Shown: one piece after another, positions 33,094-44,668 of the stretch
Layout of the letters: every line of letters begins with the position of its first letter
Numbering within the stretch: the stretch's first letter is position 1
Assembly (NCBI RefSeq): GCF_017591425.1
Contig: NW_024466512.1
Location: forward strand, 16,433,001-16,497,000
DNA: 64,000 nucleotides
Origin: Ochotona curzoniae
Lineage: Eukaryota > Chordata > Mammalia > Lagomorpha > Ochotonidae
Direction: 5' to 3'
The notes under the pieces: generated by a model
What the model was told of the DNA's origin: nothing
The model's input: the letters and a program-made list of their open reading frames with translations, nothing else
Databases searched by the model: none
Translations under genes and position numbers: made by a program

Positions 33094-35294
33094 ATTAAAT
33101 ATAAGCCACCTGAAGTGAGGGTGCATATTTGCAGTTTGTACTGTATCTTTCCAAGATGTAAAAATGTAAATCCACATTCCTATTATATATGGAACTTCAC
33201 AGAAAAACTGGCAGAGACCAGGAATAAAATTAGGGACTTTAAATAATTACAACTCGAGTCAAAAAGAGTTCACTGAGGGAAATAGGATTTGGGGGAAATT
33301 GTTGTCTCTGCAATGAGTACGTTAATATGTGCAGAGCAAGGGAGTTTAGAAAGCAAATAATCCTTATAAAGCAGAAAAAGTCGAACTATATCCACAGACA
33401 TCTCAACTCCAGTGTGCAGGTTTTGGTACAGAGTCCGTTTGAGAGTCATATTTTAATTGGAAGTTTTTACTGATCCAGAAGCAATGAGCTACCAGCAGGT
33501 AGAATTCACTAAGGGAAATGGGTTTCTATAATGCCCTATGATTTATCCACTCATATCTCTGAGCTAGTTAGAGTAAATTATCCATGAGATCGTGTCATTA
33601 GTTTAGCAGCAGCTGCAGTTGTTTGCTGTCAGGATGATTTTAAGCCATATATGATTATTAGAAAAAAACATATTTGTATAGGAGTATGATTATTTTCATA
33701 TATTTTTAAATTGAGATATCAGAGTAACTGCCTCTTCATTTGTAAGCAGTTACATGAATTGGAACAGATTGCACCCTCTCCTCTGTGCGAAGAGCTCTGG
33801 TGCATGCCCGAGTGACATTTCAGCCTTCATTTTTCCTGGCCTCAGTGTGTTCAGAGCAGAATGTCTTTGCTAAAAAGTTTCGTGTGTCAACTGGGTCTCT
33901 GAGATTATTTCTTCAACTTCCATATGAAATTTATGTCTTCTCATTATTGTGGCTAAGATACAAGCCTAAGTGATGGATCCACTGAGACCTTTCCTAAAAG
34001 CAATATGCAAGTAGATAATATAGAAAACAAAATTACATTCACAAGTGAAACACTTGAGAAATTATGTGCCTAATTATATGCACAATACTATGAGCAAATA
34101 TTGAATGCTCAAAACATAAGGAAAAAAGCTAAAGGAGTTAGGATTTGAAAGACATTTATAACTTGATGTGTAGGTCAGAAATATCAAGATAAAGGTCTGC
34201 TTCAGAGTAGCCACAGCAAAATGATGAGGTGAGTTTATCGTGCTACATTTAAAAATGTGAATTTTCCTATTCCATAAGTCCACTGGGCCATAAATTCTGT
34301 AAGCTGGAAAAACACCCATTCTAGCTGTCTTCGGATACAGATTTCTACATAGAACTTTTCTGTATTGATTCACTTATAGAAAACACTGGGAGAGGGTCAT
34401 GGCTCCCTGTTCGGCAGACTCAGTGTTCCTGGCAATGTATAGGTTAAGCCCTCGTAAACACGAAGGACTTTATTACCTTAAGAGAAAAGTAATTTGGGTT
34501 TTAGAATGTAGGTGGGAATGGAGAGTTACTATTTAATGGCTTTAAATTATGCTTGTGAAGAGTTCTAGAGTTTCAATGGTAGTGATACTTGTACAAAAAT
34601 ATCTAATTAGCAGAGCTGTATGCCTGAATATGGTTAACACACTAAATTTTACTATAGTTTTAGCCTTAAATACATTAGAAAAAAGTAAAGACCAATTCTG
34701 ACTTGAGAACCACACGAGTCCACCACCTTAAAATGTGCTAGTTACACTTGTAAGAGAAGACTCGTTTTCATAGAAAACTTTACTCCTTTATGTGTCTTTT
34801 TCAGTTAATGTTTTTATTAATGAGAAAGAACTTTAAATATCTTCTGATGTGCTTGTTAATGTCCATTGTCAAAAACCTCTTTCCATGTGTTTCTAAAATG
34901 TTTCTTTAGATGCAATTTAAAATCATACAATGGCTATAATGCTGTCCACTCCTGTTGTTGGGTATCTGTATGTCCAAGTCTTGTTGTATCTTATTATTTC
35001 TTTCTTGAGCCTGTGTTGTTGATTCTAAGACAGCTGTTATCAATGCACTGCCTCTATGACAGTTTGCATCTTCAGCTTTATTTTAATTGTTGTTGTCTTG
35101 TATTTCAGTCAAGGAACTACAGTTCCATTAAGTTTTTTATTTGTAACCTTTTTGTGAAATCAATGCTGCCACGTTTGACATATCTAATACAAGTTTGTTG
35201 CTTAGTGGTCCTTTGTTAGACTCCTTCTATACTATTCTTATTTATTCTTTTGTTAGTTGTTTTCTGCATCTAGATTCTATTAGGATATGCTGTT
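33094..35294. other. Long unassigned stretch, no gene seen
   Basis: About 2.2 kb without an assignable repeat body. Open frames at 34074-34373 (minus) and 34866-35219 (plus) have no recognisable domain. The latter lies in T-rich sequence that may be an unrecognised old element. Confidence 0.4.
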
Positions 35295-35309
35295 AAAATT
35301 TCTAAAACA

Positions 35310-35638
35310 GGGCCCGGCGCAGTGGCGCAAGTGGTTAAACATCCTCGCCTTGCATGCCCGGGATCCCATATGGGCGCCGGTTCTAATCCCGGCAGCCCCG
35401 CTTCCCTTCCAGCTCCCTGCCTGTGGCCTGGGAAAGCAGTTGAGGACGGCCCAAAGCTTTGGGAACCTGCACCCGCGTGGGAGACCCGGAAGAGGCTCCT
35501 GGCTTCGGATCGGCATAGTACCGGCCCGTTGCGCTCACTTGGGGAGTGAATCATCGGACGGAAGATCTTCCTCTCTGTCTCTCCTCTCTGTATATCCGCC
35601 TTTCCAATAAAAAAATAATAAAAATAAATCTTTAAAAA
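35310..35638 (+). repeat. Youngest-looking CSINE, full length, perfect 15-bp target-site duplication
   Basis: Starts GGGCCCGGCGCAGTGGCGCA and keeps many CpGs ('CATGCCCGGGATCCC', 'GGGCGCCGGTTC', 'CACCCGCGTGGGAGACCCGG', 'GGCTTCGGATCGGC'). Direct repeats AAAATTTCTAAAACA flank it at 35295-35309 and 35639-35653. The tRNA-related head preserves a B-box-like GGTTCTAATCC. The paired open frames on both strands are SINE artefacts. Confidence 0.99.
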
Positions 35639-35653
35639 AAAATTTCTAAAACA

Positions 35654-35849
35654 TCTTGGGAAACTTAATATTTTTTTTAGTATTTCTATTTTTAAATATC
35701 TTCTTTTCTCCTCTTGTCTTCATGTTTGCGTATTGATGCTTTTTGCCATTTCATAACCCTGAGAACTTTGGGACCTGAAATTTGTAAAGAGGCTTTGGCT
35801 GTTCTCTGATCCATGTGTTTCTTAATCAACTATTCTGGTAAGAGATGAT
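35654..35849. other. Unassigned sequence
   Basis: Short AT-rich interval; nothing recognised. Confidence 0.3.
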
Positions 35850-35992
35850 TCCCTTCCTTAGTCACTCATTCTGGTTGGCACTGTATAGATGACAAAACTA
35901 AGACAGCAGTCAACTTTCTTAAGGTGACACACTGAGTACAGAGTAACAGAGTCAGCAGTGATATGAAACACACAGTCTGTCTTCATCATCCA
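35850..35992 (-). repeat. MIR SINE, minus orientation
   Basis: 'CTGTATAGATGACAAAACTAAG', 'TTTCTTAAGGTGACACACTG', 'AGAGTAACAGAGTCAGCAGTG' and 'CACACAGTCTGTCTTCATC' match the complement of the MIR core. Confidence 0.72.
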
Positions 35993-36211
35993 TCAGAAAT
36001 AGTCAAGTTTACATAGCTTGATGAATATTCATAAATAAACCACATCCATTCAACTAGTTCCATGTACCATACCCAGGCTGACACTAATACTCCTAACAGT
36101 AGAGTTTTACCTAGTCTCATACTTCATACAAATAGAATTATAGTATCTTTCGTAAGTATGTAAATTCTCATATTTTAATTTGTTTTTTCATAGCTCTTTG
36201 ACAATGTTTTT

Positions 36212-36522
36212 CTTTTTTGGAAATTAGTTTATTTTTGTTGGAAAGGCAAATTTACAGAGACAAAGAGAAACAAAGATCTTCTGTCTACTGGTTGACTTCC
36301 CAAAGGGCCCCAATGACCTTAGCTGCGGTGATCTGAAATTTTTCTGGGTATACCATATGGGCACAGGGCCCTAAGCTTTGGGCCACCCTCCCTTGCCTTC
36401 CCAGGCCACAAGCATGGAGTTGCATGGGAAGTAGAGTAGCCAGGATGCAATGTGGCACACATATGGGATCCTTGAGCTTGAAGTGGGAAGGTTAGTCAAT
36501 TGAGCCATTGTACTAGGCCCCA
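36212..36522 (-). repeat. CSINE, minus orientation
   Basis: 'TAGTTTATTTTTGTTGGAAAG', 'AGATCTTCTGTCTACTGG', 'ATACCATATGGGCACAGGGCC', 'CCTTCCCAGGCCACAAGCATG' and 'CATATGGGATCC', with the head complement ending 'GTACTAGGCCCC'. Near full length, moderately diverged. Confidence 0.92.
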
Positions 36523-36552
36523 GGATGTTTTTGAAAAGGTGTCTTTAGTTCC

Positions 36553-36833
36553 TAGTAAGATAGAGTGATACAGAAGGAAGAGATGGTGGTGAGTGGGAGT
36601 GTCCCATCAGTGAGTCCTGCCCCAAAGGGTGCTATGACTGGGGCTGGGGCTTGCCAAGCCAAAGCTAGGAGCCTGGACTTCCATCTGGAGCTTCCATGTG
36701 TGTGGCCATGTTTCCATGAGCACTAACAGGGAACTGAGCCAGAAGCAGAGCAGCTAGAACTCTGACGGGGCCCCAACATGGGGTATCAGTGTCTCTCATG
36801 GCAGCTTTCATCTCCTATAGCACACTGCTAGCT
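36553..36833 (-). repeat. Second CSINE, minus orientation, older type
   Basis: Directly follows the previous copy in the same orientation. 'GGAGCCTGGACTTCCATCTG', 'GTTTCCATGAGCACTAACAGG', 'CAGAGCAGCTAGAACTCTGACG' and 'CAACATGGGGTATCAGTG' follow the reversed older CSINE. The tail complement is lost. Confidence 0.75.
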
Positions 36834-39800
36834 CCTTTGGCATGTGTTTTAATTAGCATTTTTGTAATGTTTAATATTTTAATTCTTTTGCAATAGGAAG
36901 GAGGCATTTAGTCTTAGCTATCTTCCTGGATTCTAAAACTCCCATATTATTTCCTTATCCTTGATGAGTCTTGTCCAACAATCATCAGATCCATTGCGCA
37001 GCTGCAAGTCTAGCTTATTCTCTTGCAGGCCAGTAGGTGCTCTCAATAACAAGAATTAAAGTAACATGGAGAAATGAAAAGAAAAATGCTTTCCAACATT
37101 TCTATGACTTGTATACTAAGTGGAAGAAAATTAGGCAGCAATTTTTAAAATTCCACTTCTTTACATTTATTCAGCTCAGAAGGCAAAGCTATAAGATCTC
37201 TTAATAGTGAGGTAATTAATACTCCATGTGCGATGTCTCATTTTAGCCAATTTATACTTAGTATGCCCTGCCAAAACGCAATAAAAGGAAAATTTAAAAA
37301 GCCAAGAAAGCATAAATTATTAAAACTTTCTTTTCCCACCCTGAAGCATGATTTTAAATAATTTTCAACCAGTGCAATGTCATCTAGGGCATTTGGAGAT
37401 TATGTACTTTATTATTAACAAATAATGTAGCTGCAATTTACTGTCCAACAGAGGCAATGCAAATTAAATATATCTGGTCTTTGAGTATCAATGGATGCAC
37501 AAGGAAGTTTGTTGAGTGCCGTTCATCTGTCACCATGTTACAGGGAATTTCGCAGGAAAAGAAAGGCAATCTCAGTTCTTACTACACACAAAAGGAGAAA
37601 TCTCATGCCAGGAATTTCAGTGTGCAGATAAGATCTAGTAAAGATGGAAACCCCTGGCCATAGCACAAGTTTTTGTTTTTGTTTTTGTTTTCTCAAGAGA
37701 AAAAGACACAAGAAAATGATGGGTCACAAGAAAGTAGTGCCTTTTAAAGCAGGACTGCTAAGAGTAAACCAGTAGCTAACAATCAACAACAAAGCCCATC
37801 TTATCTTCTTGATAAAACAAAGAGATATCCTAAGGATGTTCCATCCTCATACTATGTTAAAAATTCAGAAGGGTGGGAAGGCACTTTTGTCTTGCTAAAA
37901 CTACCTACTGTGCAGAAAACAAACGTTTTGTAAGCTGCTAAAGAGACTCCCTTTTCTCTCATTCCAACAGAAATGTGTCACAAACATATAGATCTAATGG
38001 AACTTGATTGGTAAGAAGAAACCTGAAAATTAGTGCAGATGGGACCCAGGAGACACCAAATTATTATTATTATTTTTAAAATTTTGCTTCTTTTTGGTAT
38101 TATAATTTTATGATACAGTTCCATATGTCAACTATGTGACATTCTAGATATGGATTAATCCATGTTTCTTAAAGGGAAAGAAAAAATACATCACTGCTCA
38201 GTGTGGGTTTTCTTACACATACTAATATATACTTTAGACTTCTTTAAGGGATCACAGTGTCCAACTCACATTGTGTGAACCTGTTTTCTTTCCAAGGAAG
38301 TCAGTAAAATATGAACATTATGAAGTGAGAAAATGTGTCAACTTTATGCTAGAAAGAAAAAAAAAAACCTGGCTCTGCCTGTGTATAATTGTACAAAACA
38401 ATAAACTACCTGTACAATTTTTGGACACCATCTGCTAGGCAGGGAATATTGAATCGGTAATTCTTGCAATTTGGAAAAAGTACTAAAAAAAAACCAGAAA
38501 AGTGCCCATGCCACCAGGAAAATCAACCACTATTCTGAAGACATTTCCTTTCTCTTAATTTGGTAGTCTTTAACATAGTAAACCATCTTAGGTAATAATT
38601 CATTTTTAAAGTGAATAAATTTTTATTGACACAAAAAAATAGTAAAATTCCAGGGAGTGACAGATCACCTCTGGGTATCTTCCCTCAATGGAGACAAATA
38701 TATTAACACTGCTGTGATAAATGGCTCAGGAATTGTTAATGATCCAAATAAATGCTCACTGCCATGGTATAACAGATGCGTTAGTCTCCACACACTGTAG
38801 TAACTGAGTGTTGTTTGCTGCTGTGAAAAATAAATACAATCACAGCAGCTGGATGTGCTGCTCCTGATCACACAATGTAATCTGTCTTGTCTGCCTTCCA
38901 CATGGTGTTTGAGTGCCACTGGGGAGATTGGAGGAGCAAAAAGTGACCTTCCACATCTTCCTACCTTGCCGGGAGAGCCTTTATTTGCCTCAGTGCAAAA
39001 TGTGAATAGATCCTTAGCAGGCTGTAACTGTGAATCTCTAACTTTTATAGATATGCTTTATTTACAACATAGATTGAAGTTTAACGAAACTAGATAAAGG
39101 CTTATATCGGCCTCTTTTGGTTTAAAATAAATGTATATTCTGCAGAGTTCAGCTGTGCTATCACAAAGCAAGGCAGAGAAGGAGGGGGTGAGAGCTGACA
39201 GGTAAAATATTGACACTCTGAGGCGTCATTGCTCTGTTACCATATCCCAGCTTGTCATCTGGGCCACCCTAATCTTTGGAGATGAGAGTTGTGACTTCAA
39301 AACTGCAGTCACTGGCCTTCCTAGCTCCCTGACTGTGGGTTTAGGAAGTATGACAGCTGTTTAGAAAGCCTGTCACCTCTGTAAAGGGCAGCCTTCAATT
39401 TCTTTACAAACCTGAACATTCCCATTACTGCCCAGAGGATGGGAAATGGGAGGATTTATGGCTTGAAAGTCTTTTTAATAAATCATTATCCTAGGCAGAA
39501 ATGGGTGTCCCTAATTTATAGAGGAAGTGATGAATCACTAGAAAATATATTCTCCCTATTAAAGTGAATCTCTGGCCTCTTGCCTAGTGTCTCCTGTTAC
39601 AGTGAATGGGATAGGCCAAGGACACCTGGAACTTTATTGTCTGCTCAGAAGCCACTAAGGACCTGGAGTCAGTAAAACAGGGCTGTGTGTGGGTGTGGGT
39701 GTGGGGATGGAAAAACAGGTCCATGCTTCATGGAACATGTCTTAGAGAAGTTCTCAGATAATGAAGAAGCAAGTCATTGCTCTGTTGGTTTTCAGGTTGT

Positions 39801-39984
39801 GGATTCATCTGGAAAATTCACACATTTGAAGTGGACAGGTGTCCGGGGACTTGGAGGACACAGGTCCTCTTTGGCTTTAAAATATCTATTCTTCTTGCAG
39901 AATAAGGGATAGTAGTAGAAGGGACACCCAAAGAGGAAAAAATGATCCTTGAAAGATGGGAAACACTTCAAGTCAGTCACACAT
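36834..39984. other. Long repeat-poor stretch, no gene recognised
   Basis: About 3.1 kb with no CSINE, L1 or MIR seen, only a (TTTTTG)n-like run near 37669-37690 and (TTA)n near 38062-38074. Short open frames at 38855-39097 and 39685-39912 have no recognisable domain. The low repeat density is unusual in this window and would suit non-coding sequence under constraint, which cannot be tested here. Confidence 0.4.
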
Positions 39985-40250
39985 AGTTGAGAAGTCTCAA
40001 ATTATAGCATAGGAAATGAAATAAGCCAGACCCCAAAAATATCACACATAGCATGATTTTCAGTAATATGGCTATGTCGGACAAACCATTACTGAGGCTG
40101 ACTGGAGAGGAAGATTGCCTTCTAGAACGATGAAAACATCTTGACCTAACAGAGGTGATGTTTACACAAAATTGTGAATAGACTAAATGCTGCTAAATAT
40201 TATTGTATAAAATGGATAATTATGTGAATTTTGCCTTAAATTTTCAATTA
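39985..40250 (+). mobile_element. LINE-1 3' end fragment, plus orientation
   Basis: 'GAAATGAAATAAGCCAGACCC', 'GCATGATTTTCAGTAATATGG', 'GATGTTTACACAAAATTGTG', 'AATAGACTAAATGCTGCTAAA' and 'TATGTGAATTTTGCCTTAAAT' follow an old L1 3' end in order. It terminates near an A-rich end. Confidence 0.7.
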
Positions 40251-40261
40251 ATACAGAAGAG

Positions 40262-40645
40262 TAAAATGTCTGTTATTAGGAATATAAATTAATGCGACCG
40301 CTGTGGAAAACAGCATGGAACTGTCTTTAGAAACCAAAAGCAAATTTGCATGTGGTCCAGCAACCTCACTATTGCATGTATTGAGGAAATACCTGCGCAG
40401 CCATATTTATTGCAGCCCTGCTCACAGTAGACTAAATTTGGGATTAACCAGGTGTCCATCATTAGATATGTGGCTAATTAAAATGGGCTATATACTATGC
40501 AGCAGAATATTACTCAAGTATAAAAAAAAAGATTAAAATCCTACCATTAGCAAAATGAGCACAACTGAAATATACCATGTTAAGTGAAATCAGCTGGAAC
40601 TAGAAAGATAAATAGAGCATGGTATCCAGTCTGTAGCCAAAATTT
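40262..40645 (+). mobile_element. LINE-1 3' end (end of ORF2), plus orientation
   Basis: 'GCGACCGCTGTGGAAAACAG', 'TGTGGTCCAGCAACCTCACT', 'CATATTTATTGCAGCCCTGC', 'CCAGGTGTCCATCATTAGAT', 'CTATGCAGCAGAATATTACTC' and 'ATGTTAAGTGAAATCAGCTGG' are collinear with the L1 ORF2 3' end. Decayed and 5' truncated. Confidence 0.88.
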
Positions 40646-41036
40646 TCTAAGAAACAAAATAAGTGACTGTCTGTATATGTGTTACTGCATATAGTCTGTC
40701 AAGCTTTGTTTGATACCACTGGTTAAGAAAGTGACATTATTAGTTTTACCAATCTGTGATTACTTTAAAATTTGTATATGGGTGAAATGGTCATTTTTCC
40801 ATTCAATATTTTCATAGCTGTTGTCTATATTTCCACTAAACTAGGATTTTAATTTTGACTTGTTAATCTTTCCATTTAATAAAATATTGACTTTTATGAT
40901 AATATTAATTAATAATATGTTATCTGTTAAAACTAGTGTATATATATGTATATGTATATATATGTATACACATTTAAGAATAAAATAACACCAACCACTT
41001 GCAAACAATTCCTAATGGGATTTTATCAAGCACATT
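40646..41036. other. AT-rich interval with TATATG simple repeat
   Basis: May be decayed L1 3'UTR. A (TATATG)-like simple tract lies at about 40936-40970. No gene. Confidence 0.4.
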
Positions 41037-41039
41037 CAG

Positions 41040-41810
41040 AATATTTAGTTTTAGGAAAAAGAGCTGAACAATGAATAGAGATACTTATCATTTATCTCCA
41101 GAGACTGGAAAATGTATGCAGCTATGAAAGACTGGTACACATCTGTTAAAATGACGATCAGCAGCAATGAAAAGATATTATCAGTTGCTGCCTAGTACGT
41201 GCAACTTAACAAAAGCTGTCTTTGTTGTTAAGGAATACAAAATGGTGCACAATGATACTTAATGGTAAGATTGAAATCTATAATAAAACTAAACATAGTT
41301 TTACCATATGATCAAATACTCAGACTTGAGATATCTAACAGTTAGATATCAAGCAAATACTTTTTGAAAAATATATCTTTATAGAAGTATGTACGCAAAT
41401 GCTAATAACATTTTTAATGTAACAGCCCAAGATGGATGTAAGATGTCTTTAAAAAGAAGAGCAGACTAGTTGAGGTACATCTGTGTTATGGAATTTTAAA
41501 AATGTGAAAAGAGTTGTCAAGCCACGAAAGTACACAGATGAATATTAAATGTATAAAGCCAGTCTGAGAAATCTATATAGAACTTGAACTGTCTGACATT
41601 CTGCATTAAAGCAAGTTAAAAAGTACTGACTGCTGGAGATGAAAAAAAGAGGATAAGGAGGGGTAAGGTAAATGTTTGAAGCACAGGGGATTTGTTTTTA
41701 TGGTAGTGAAATTATTTTATATCATAATGTTTTGGATAAATACACTGCATGCTTGTCAGTACTCATTGAACTTGATATCAGAGAACTACACATCACTTTG
41801 TGGGTCATGA
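41040..41810 (+). mobile_element. LINE-1 3' end (L1MB-type), plus orientation
   Basis: 'ACCATATGATCAAATACTCAG', 'ATGTAACAGCCCAAGATGG', 'GAGTTGTCAAGCCACGAAAG', 'AAGCCAGTCTGAGAAATC', 'GAACTGTCTGACATTCTGCA', 'GAAGCACAGGGGATTTG' and 'GTAGTGAAATTATTTTATATC' follow an L1MB-type end of ORF2 and 3'UTR in order. Third L1 3' end in the same orientation within 1.9 kb. Confidence 0.82.
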
Positions 41811-43125
41811 AGTCCCAGTATGAATTGCATACTGAAGAAAATGAGGGAAAGTGTGATGATCTTAGTGGCCTTGGGAACAAGTGGGGTCTTCAAGACCAAA
41901 GACAAAACAAGCTCTCAAAGCATCACACTCTAATTGACAAAGTTGTTGTTTGAGAGCCTGCTGGTTAACTCTCTGGATGGCACTTTTCATACAGGTTGAA
42001 ATTGAAAAATTAAATAAATGGATGGCGGATGATAGGAGCCAGTTGTCTTGTGAAGTGAAAATGTATAGATTATCCACAGAGAATGTTAGGAATGCTCCAT
42101 TGGCAATGGGTATGAGTCAGAAACCTCAGGATGAACTTATGTTTATGCTAGCATAGATTTACATATTTATATGTAAGAACTATTTATTGATGCATGTAAA
42201 TCTGAGCCTTCATCCTGCACGTCAACAGTCATTAATTTCCTTGGAATCCCCAGATGTGAATTTAGACTTTTTCTTATTCTCCTTCTAAGTCAATGTAATT
42301 GGAAAGTATATTTGTTGAGTCCTTTAGGGGTAAACTTTGAGAGAGAACAAACAATAACACTGATGGTTAATGCCTGATAAAGATAAAAGTGGAGGAAGCA
42401 AAGAGAACATTCTGACAGTTACACAGATTAACAAAGCCTCAACAAACTTCTGAAACCTGGGAGAAAATAATTCTTATAGTATTTCTTATTATTCTCTGCA
42501 CCAACTTAACACAAAGGTAATAGTTGCACTCCTGCTTATGTTTTCTGAACCTCTGTGTTTTCTTCCTAGGCTGTCATTATCATTCCTTTGCTTTTATATC
42601 TGCTGGTGCTTTCATACTTTTTCCCACAGGGCCTTAGGAACAGGCCCCTTTGACTCAAGTACTCCAGTCGTTCATTCATTACAGTAACACATGCAGCCAG
42701 TGGCTTCTCTCTTCAGCAGTTCCATTTATTCATGACTTTTAAGGACATAGCTTTTGAAATATTGATGACTTCCACCTAAGAAATCTCTTGACGGTAGCCA
42801 TCCAAAAGTAAACATGAATTTAAACACTCGACTTTGAGACAAACTGTATAAAGGAAAAATGCAATTTGAGGACTTCTTAATTTGCTCTAGTCATACGTTG
42901 TTAAGTATTTGTGTAAGCAGCATTTAGCAATGCACCCTCTGCAGGGAAAGAAAATTTATGCATCTCTGCTTTGTGAGTTTACAACTTGAGTGGTTGTGTA
43001 TGTATCTCAAAGCATGTGTATCTGTATGTACTTGCTTGTATGCAAATAAAATATTGATATACATGAGGAATCTATTTATATTAGCTGTATGTTACTAATT
43101 ACATTAAAATCTATAGCTTACAAAG
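41811..43125. other. Unassigned sequence
   Basis: No gene confirmed. A short open frame near 41995-42109 has an AG before it and a GTATGAG after it, but was rejected as too weak. Confidence 0.35.
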
Positions 43126-43129
43126 GGGA

Positions 43130-43235
43130 AATTGATTCCTTGTCACATCACCATTAAGTAAGTAGTAGAATGTAATATAAGCATCACTGCTAACCCCAGA
43201 CTCACACTTACTCCTTTCTACCACCCTGTTCTTGA
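43130..43235 (-). repeat. MIR SINE fragment, minus orientation
   Basis: 'TTGATTCCTTGTCACATCACC', 'TTAAGTAAGTAGTAGAATG' and 'CTAACCCCAGACTCACACTTAC' follow the complement of the MIR core and head. Confidence 0.55.
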
Positions 43236-44013
43236 ACCTTCCGTAGTCTCAGCTCCCATAGCACCTAGATTACTAATTTTATTTGTTAAATGATTATCTG
43301 AGTATGTGCAAGCAGCACTGAACACAAACATAGCACCTGGTGTTTTCAACCAGTTATCCAGTCACAGGGAAAACTGTGTTTTATGATTCTGAATTGAAAT
43401 ACTCGACTCTTGTTTATCCTATTACTGTAGGAGAACAACCATTATTGCAAATCACTTTTCAGAGCTCTCTGACCCCAGGGTTAGTCACTTCCCTTTTTGT
43501 CTCGTTCCCACATCTGAGGATGCTCACATGTGCAGAGATGATGGTTGGTTAATTAGGTATAAGAGGAAAGGCAAGTGAAATAATAATAAAACTGGTAAAT
43601 TCTTAAAGACCTTGGAATACTGATAATAGGGTAATAGGAACAATAAGTAGATATGAGTTAACAGAACTTTGAGTCAGATGAATCTGGCATATAAGATAAG
43701 TGTTTCCAACAAGACTGAAACATGTTCTCCTTTTAGCCACCCATCAAGGCTCAAATTCTCACACTCTGCAAAGTTTGAGTTTAGAAAAAGAAAAACCCTC
43801 CTTTTCACAACTATACTTTGTACAATGTCTCTGTAGATGTTGTACATGAGGAAAAATAATTTTATTTCACTAAAATATAGGCAATGTTTTCCTGTTTTCA
43901 CTATGACCAGAAAACACATATACCCATTACGTTATGGGAAGAGGTAGAGCCAGTAGAGGTGACAACTTTAGATATTCCAGAAAGCATTAAGATTAAAAAA
44001 GGGGGGGGTGGGA
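43236..44013. other. Unassigned sequence
   Basis: No gene or clear repeat seen. Ends at an A/G homopolymer (AAAAAAGGGGGGGTGGGAGGG) near 43995-44015. Confidence 0.35.
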
Positions 44014-44333
44014 GGGTAAGGGGCAATAGCCTGGTTGCTAAAGTCCCTACCTTGCATGTGCCAACATACCATATGTGTGCTTCACTGTGTCCCAGTTGGT
44101 TGCTATACTTCCCATCCAGCTCCCTGTCTGTGGCCTGGGGAAGCAGTTTAGGATGGCCCAAAGCCTTGGGAACCTGCACCCAAGCAGGAGACCTGGGAGA
44201 AACTCCTGGCTTCAGATTGGCACAGCAATGGGCGTTGCAGTCACTTGAAGATTAAATCAGTGGATGGAAATCTTGTGTGTCTCTCCTCCTCTCTGTATAT
44301 CTCATTTTCCAATAAAAATAAATAAATCTTTAA
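44014..44333 (+). repeat. CSINE, plus orientation
   Basis: 'GGGGCAATAGCCTGGTTGCT', 'ACCTTGCATGTGCCAACATAC', 'CATCCAGCTCCCTGTCTGTGG', 'GGATGGCCCAAAGCCTTGGG', 'TCTCTCCTCCTCTCTGTATAT' and the tail AATAAATAAATCTTTAAC. Full length, moderate divergence. No convincing target-site duplication found. Confidence 0.93.
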
Positions 44334-44404
44334 CAGATTTCCCTCATTAGTAGAGTTAGTTGGGTTAAGTAATTGCTGCCAAAAATGCACTAATGAAAAT
44401 TATG

Positions 44405-44668
44405 ACTGTAGTCAGAATTAAAGGCACAGGAAGACAGAAAGAGATCTACCTTCTGGTTCACTCCATAGATGACGACAATAAACAGTACTGGGACTGGCCA
44501 GAACTAGGAACTTTACCTGCGTATCCTCCATGGTTGACAGGGTCCCAAACACTTGTTCAGTCCTCTATTTTTCCCAGGCCATTAGCAAGAATCAGATCAA
44601 AAGTGCATCAACTGGTGTCTATCTAGGATGCCAGCGTCCCAGGCAGTTTTTCCCACTGTGCAACCCTG
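44405..44668 (-). repeat. CSINE, minus orientation, diverged
   Basis: 'GAAAGAGATCTACCTTCTGG', 'GGTTGACAGGGTCCCAAAC', 'CTATTTTTCCCAGGCCATTAG' and 'CAACTGGTGTCTATCTAGG', then 'GCCAGCGTCCC'. It lies head-on to the copy at 44014-44333. Confidence 0.7.

Noticed and set aside
35310..35400. tRNA-like sequence with a B-box-like GGTTCTAATCC
   Set aside because: This is the tRNA-derived head of the CSINE, not an independent tRNA gene; no acceptor stem closes around it.
35270..35610. Paired frames of 75-107 codons on both strands
   Set aside because: They lie entirely within a CSINE; composition and position match other SINE-derived frames.
39685..39912. 75-codon plus-strand frame
   Set aside because: The start lies in GTGTGGGTGTGGG simple sequence and no domain is recognisable.
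41995..42109. Open frame with AG before it and GTATGAG after it
   Set aside because: The acceptor region is weak, the stretch adjoins a decayed L1, and the peptide is not recognisable. Weaker than the 61.5 kb candidate.
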